From Flavimaribacter sediminis (GTDB taxonomy: Bacteria > Pseudomonadota > Alphaproteobacteria > Rhizobiales > Rhizobiaceae), in contig NZ_JAICBX010000001.1 of NCBI RefSeq assembly GCF_019492055.1, positions 558,001-622,000 on the forward strand: 64,000 bases of DNA, read 5' to 3'. How positions within the stretch are numbered: position 1 is the stretch's first letter; each line of letters starts with the position of its first letter. Shown in pieces: positions 61,075 through 64,000 of the stretch. A model generated the notes under the pieces. It searched no databases. It saw only the letters and a program-made list of their open reading frames with translations, and was not told the origin of the DNA. The translations under genes were made by a program, and so were the position numbers.

Positions 61075-61772
61075 AGATCCGCTTTGCCTGCCTGCCCGGT
61101 TACGAAGCCATTCTGCCCAAACCGTCGCTTGCCTCCGGCGCTCTGCCGGACTGGCTGAAGGCGATGCCGGCCGCGACGGCGAGCAGCGTTCTGCTTGACG
61201 CGGAGGTGCGCACGGTCAAGCAGTGCCCGCCCTTCGTCGACGCCATGCAGAGCGGGATCCTGTTTCCGCTCGCCGCCGACGTCAGGGTCGAGAACGGCGA
61301 ATTTGCCTGGGACTGGAACGCGCCTTCATCAGGCAGCCGGATGACACGCTCGCCGATTGGCGTCCACGCTCCGGAACAGGCGACGGGCCTTCCCGGCGCG
61401 CCATCCGGCGAGTTCGTTATCAAGTTCAACAATTTCTGGACCGTGGAACTGCCGGAAGGCTGGTCGATGCTGTTCACCCATCCCGCCAACCGCCCGGACC
61501 TGCCGTTTCACACATTCTCCGGCGTCGTCGACTGCGACCGCTGGAAATCGGGCCACGTCCATTTCCCGGCGGTGTGGACCGATCCGGAGTTTAACGGAAC
61601 CCTGCCGGCAGGCACGCCCGTGGCGCAGGGCTGGCCGATAAAACGGGAAAGTCTCGAACTCAAATTCGCCGAGATGGACGCCAAAGAACTGGCCGAACAC
61701 GAGACAGTGCAGGATGCGCTTGGCGAACGGGCAGGAGTCTATCGCAAGGATTTTCGCGCCCGGAGTAAATGA
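61071..61772 (+). CDS. Uncharacterised protein at the end of the Pot-like operon (DUF6065-like)
   Basis: This 233-residue protein has no signal peptide or membrane helix. It includes MKIRFACLPGYEAILPKPSL, FVIKFNNFWTVELPEGWSML, LPFHTFSGVVDCDRWKSGHV and HFPAVWTDPEFNGTLPAGTP. I believe it resembles the DUF6065 family, with no known activity. It overlaps the PotC-like gene by 4 nt, so it is coupled to the transporter and may modify its substrate or regulate uptake. Confidence 0.6.
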   Translation: MKIRFACLPGYEAILPKPSLASGALPDWLKAMPAATASSVLLDAEVRTVKQCPPFVDAMQSGILFPLAADVRVENGEFAWDWNAPSSGSRMTRSPIGVHAPEQATGLPGAPSGEFVIKFNNFWTVELPEGWSMLFTHPANRPDLPFHTFSGVVDCDRWKSGHVHFPAVWTDPEFNGTLPAGTPVAQGWPIKRESLELKFAEMDAKELAEHETVQDALGERAGVYRKDFRARSK

Positions 61773-61901
61773 TGCCGATGCGCGAATGCGCCAGTGCAGC
61801 TGTCCGCAAAGTTGCTGCATATCCGACCGCGCGGACGCGGGTCGCCGGGTTCCGGCCCAAGGCCGATAAGAGGGGTAATTTGCTAAATTTATTATATTAA
61901 A

Positions 61902-61945
61902 CAGCCTCATTGGGGACTTGATCCACCATCCAGCAGCGCTGTGTC
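61902..61945. repeat. Diverged single copy of the dispersed intergenic repeat
   Basis: CCTCATTGGGGACTTGATCC followed by ACCATCCAGCAGCGC corresponds to the core of the 126-bp units at 19616-19905 (CTCATGCCGGACCTGATCCG, then GCATCCAG). The palindrome is degraded. The rest of 61773-61964 contains nothing I recognise. Confidence 0.55.
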
Positions 61946-61964
61946 CACGGCGCGTAAGGAGAAA

Positions 61965-62603
61965 TCATCCGTAAGTCTGCACAGGCTTCGCCGAAAGCGA
62001 AAACCGCCCCTTCGAACCCTGTGTCAGGATCTTCAGATTGTCCGCCGCATTGGCCTGCGTCTGCTGCCTTTCTTCAAGAAGCGCGCGGCAGCCCTCGATA
62101 TCGCCTGTGTCCCGGCGGGCGATGGCGAGGCTGCGCAACGACAGGTCGGAAGGCGCGGCGGCGTGCGCCGCTGACAGAAGGCGCAGAGCCTCATCAGTCT
62201 CGCCCAGCGCCAGCTTCGCATTGCCGAGATTGAGCGTCGCATCCGCGTCGTTCGGCTGGTTTTGCAGGTAGGCCTCCAGAAGAGCTGCGGACTGCGCCGC
62301 GTCGCCCGTCTCCAGCAGCACGGATGCGAGTTCGAACCGGGCGTTGTCGTGACCGGGATCGCGTTCGAGCGTCTTCCGGAAGCCGTCGGCTGCTTCCTGG
62401 TCCCTGTTCAGGCGTTTGAGAACCAGGGCGCGATTGTAGTGAAGCGCCGCATGGTCCGGCATCGCGGCAAGCAGGCCGTCACAGGCTTTCAGCGCCTTTG
62501 GCCAGTCCTGTCTGGCCAGCGCCTCCTGCATCCGCCGGGCGAGCCCGTTCACATCCTGTTTCAAGCGTCTGCGTCTCCGAAATCCTTTGGCGCGCGCATT
62601 CAA
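61965..62603 (-). CDS. TPR-repeat protein
   Basis: This 212-residue soluble protein has tetratricopeptide units from about residue 20: ARQDWPKALKACDGLLAAMP, HYNRALVLKRLNRDQEAADG, ARFELASVLLETGDAAQSAA, TLNLGNAKLALGETDEALRL. A basic start (FRRRRRLKQ) precedes them. It should be a protein-interaction scaffold; partner unknown. The start at 62603 is tentative. Confidence 0.7.
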   Translation of the reverse strand: MNARAKGFRRRRRLKQDVNGLARRMQEALARQDWPKALKACDGLLAAMPDHAALHYNRALVLKRLNRDQEAADGFRKTLERDPGHDNARFELASVLLETGDAAQSAALLEAYLQNQPNDADATLNLGNAKLALGETDEALRLLSAAHAAAPSDLSLRSLAIARRDTGDIEGCRALLEERQQTQANAADNLKILTQGSKGRFSLSAKPVQTYG

Positions 62604-62637
62604 ACGTGAACTCGATGCAGAATCCAGTCAGAAACCG

Positions 62638-63660
62638 TCAGCCTGTTATTTCCAGCCCGCGCCTGGCGAAGGCAGGGGCGAGATGCTCGAGCTCCGCCGC
62701 CCGGTCGCCCACGGCGTTGCCCTGCTTCGAGCGTTCGGCGATGCCGACAAAGATCACAGCGAAACGGAACAGCGCGAACGCTTCATGGAAGGGTTCGAGC
62801 GGGGCAGTGGGCGTGGCGTGTCGATAGTATTCGTCGACGAATTCCGTCCGGGTGGGAATGCCAAGTCCGGCCATATCCAGATCTCTTATGCCGCCATATT
62901 CGGCCGGCGTGGTGCGCCACGCCATGCAGCAGAACCCCAGATCGGCCAGCGGATGACCAAGTGTGGAGAGTTCCCAATCGAGGATACCGGCCACTCTCGT
63001 GGAATCCCTGTCGAATATGAGATTGCCAAGGCGAAAATCGCCATGGGCGATCGACACGGCGCCGTCGTCGTCCGGCATGTTGTCGAACAGCCATCGCTCC
63101 AGTTGATCTATCTCCGGCATGCCTGTCAGCGCTGATTCCCGCCACTGCCGGCCCCAGCGGCTCACCTGCCGTTCAAAATAGTTTCCGGGGCTGCCGTAGT
63201 CCGAAAGGCCGATATTCTCGGGCCGCACCGCATGCAGTTTCGCCATCGCCTTGGCCATGGACAGATAGACGCCGCGCCGTTCGGCGGGAGAAAGATCCGG
63301 CAGCGAGGCGTCGTGAAAAACCCTGCCGTCAATCCGCTCCATCACATAGAAGGGCGTGCCCAGAACCGAAGGGTCGTCGCAATAGGTGAGCGGCCGCGGT
63401 ACGGGAACGTCCGTGTTCGTGAGCGCAGAAAGCACCCGGAATTCTCTGTCGACCGCGTGCGCGCCCTTCTGCAGCCGGCCTTCGGGCTGCTTTCGCAGCA
63501 CGAGGCTGCGGTCGCCGCTTGTCACAAAAAAGGTCGGGTTGGACTGGCCACCCGAAATCGGCGTGACCGTCATCCCGCCCTTCAGGTCGAGTTCCCGCGC
63601 GAGATAGTCGGCGAGCGCAGCTTCGTTGACGCCGATCGATGGCGTCATTGCACCGGCCAT
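62638..63660 (-). CDS. Phosphotransferase (APH/ACAD10-type kinase-like)
   Basis: This 340-residue protein has the aminoglycoside-phosphotransferase fold: ISGGQSNPTFFVTSGDRSLV, the catalytic loop VSIAHGDFRLGNLIFD (HGDxxxxN) and the metal motif GILDWELSTLGHPLADLG (DWE). It resembles the kinase half of ACAD10/11, which phosphorylates hydroxyacyl-CoA. Its start overlaps the stop of an acyl-CoA dehydrogenase gene, matching the ACAD10/11 fusion order in two proteins. Confidence 0.87.
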   Translation of the reverse strand: MAGAMTPSIGVNEAALADYLARELDLKGGMTVTPISGGQSNPTFFVTSGDRSLVLRKQPEGRLQKGAHAVDREFRVLSALTNTDVPVPRPLTYCDDPSVLGTPFYVMERIDGRVFHDASLPDLSPAERRGVYLSMAKAMAKLHAVRPENIGLSDYGSPGNYFERQVSRWGRQWRESALTGMPEIDQLERWLFDNMPDDDGAVSIAHGDFRLGNLIFDRDSTRVAGILDWELSTLGHPLADLGFCCMAWRTTPAEYGGIRDLDMAGLGIPTRTEFVDEYYRHATPTAPLEPFHEAFALFRFAVIFVGIAERSKQGNAVGDRAAELEHLAPAFARRGLEITG

Positions 63661-64000
63661 GACCAGAACTCATCGCCCTTGTCGTTGAGATGACGATTGA
63701 GAACCATCTTGTGGACCTCGTCGGCGCCGTCGACCAGTCGGGCTTGGCGGGCGTAGCGATAAATCCATTCGAGCCGCGTGTCCTTGGAATAGCCGCGCGC
63801 GCCGTTGATCTGGATCGCCCGGTCGGCCGCATCGTGCAGCACATTGGCGACAACGATCTTGGCCATCGATACTTCGGCCTGCGCCTTTTCGCCCCTGTCG
63901 AGCGCCCAGGCCGCCTTCATTACCAGAAGCCGGCCGGTCTCGATCCGCATCGCGAGATCGCCGAGCATGAGCTGGATGCTTTCGCGGTCCGCCAGACGCA
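63645..64000 (-). CDS. Acyl-CoA dehydrogenase, C-terminal part (runs off the right edge)
   Basis: The open frame enters from beyond base 64000 and ends at 63645. The visible 118 residues include ADRESIQLMLGDLAMRIETG and IQINGARGYSKDTRLEWIYR then YARQARLVDGADEVHKMVLN, the C-terminal helical bundle of ACAD11-type acyl-CoA dehydrogenases. It overlaps the kinase gene by 16 nt, so the two should form a functional pair for 4-hydroxyacyl-CoA breakdown. Confidence 0.85.
   Translation of the reverse strand, partial: RLADRESIQLMLGDLAMRIETGRLLVMKAAWALDRGEKAQAEVSMAKIVVANVLHDAADRAIQINGARGYSKDTRLEWIYRYARQARLVDGADEVHKMVLNRHLNDKGDEFWSWPVQ

Overview
The window is GC-rich, densely coding DNA of an alphaproteobacterium, most likely in or near the Hyphomicrobiales (Rhizobiales). 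The evidence is the gene content: ROK-regulated xylose ABC operons, TRAP and Dpp/Pot-type importers, an AtuA-type acyl-CoA carboxylase locus, and 4-nt ATGA overlaps at most operon junctions. I see no rRNA, tRNA, CRISPR array, integrase or transposase. The genus is not established.

Layout. 1-0.9 kb: the tail of an XRE/HigA-like regulator and a BrnT/BrnA-like toxin-antitoxin pair. 0.9-4.0 kb: a cupin/VOC pair divergent from a TetR regulator and a BenE-type benzoate transporter, then a tiny membrane protein. 4.1-8.9 kb: a minus-strand chain in which a ROK regulator overlaps a di-heme oxidoreductase, which overlaps a secreted FG-GAP/ASPIC protein. A decayed copy of that last gene's 3' end lies just beyond it. 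9.1-18.1 kb: a plus-strand xylose operon (xylF, xylH, xylG, xylB, xylA) that runs into dgcN, dgcA and a D-amino-acid aminotransferase, so pentose use and D-amino-acid use appear joined. 18.3-23.8 kb: glutaryl-CoA dehydrogenase, a 126-bp tandem repeat, an ankyrin protein, a TIGR03084-type protein, a tail-anchored HEXXH protein and a frameshifted small gene.

23.9-30.1 kb: a four-gene minus-strand operon (AtuA, carboxyltransferase, crotonase, biotin carboxylase) that looks like acyclic-terpene (geranyl-CoA) catabolism. 30.2-37.5 kb: a metallophosphoesterase, then a tight operon dctP-dctQ-dctM-MBL-GST-FAH with a TetR regulator whose start codon lies inside a palindrome. It probably imports and degrades an organic acid. 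37.8-44.6 kb: mostly single genes (secreted MORN protein, thioesterase, enone reductase, chagasin-like inhibitor, second metallophosphoesterase, cNMP-binding protein, OmpA-like protein with a repeat).

44.8-55.8 kb is the most interesting block. A LuxR-type regulator with a long helical sensor is followed by a pair of direct repeats, then dppB, dppC, a fused two-domain ATPase, a stand-alone HyuA-like protein, two tandem DUF917 paralogues and a binding protein, closed by a strong terminator. It reads as a self-contained import and ring-opening system for a cyclic amide, hydantoin-like or thiohydantoin-like compound. 56.7-61.8 kb: a PotD/PotA/PotB/PotC-type importer preceded by a PHO-box-like sequence. 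Its PotB-like permease carries an unusual roughly 110-residue insert, and the operon ends in an uncharacterised gene. 61.9-64 kb: another copy of the intergenic repeat, a TPR protein, a phosphotransferase and the end of an acyl-CoA dehydrogenase that runs off the window.
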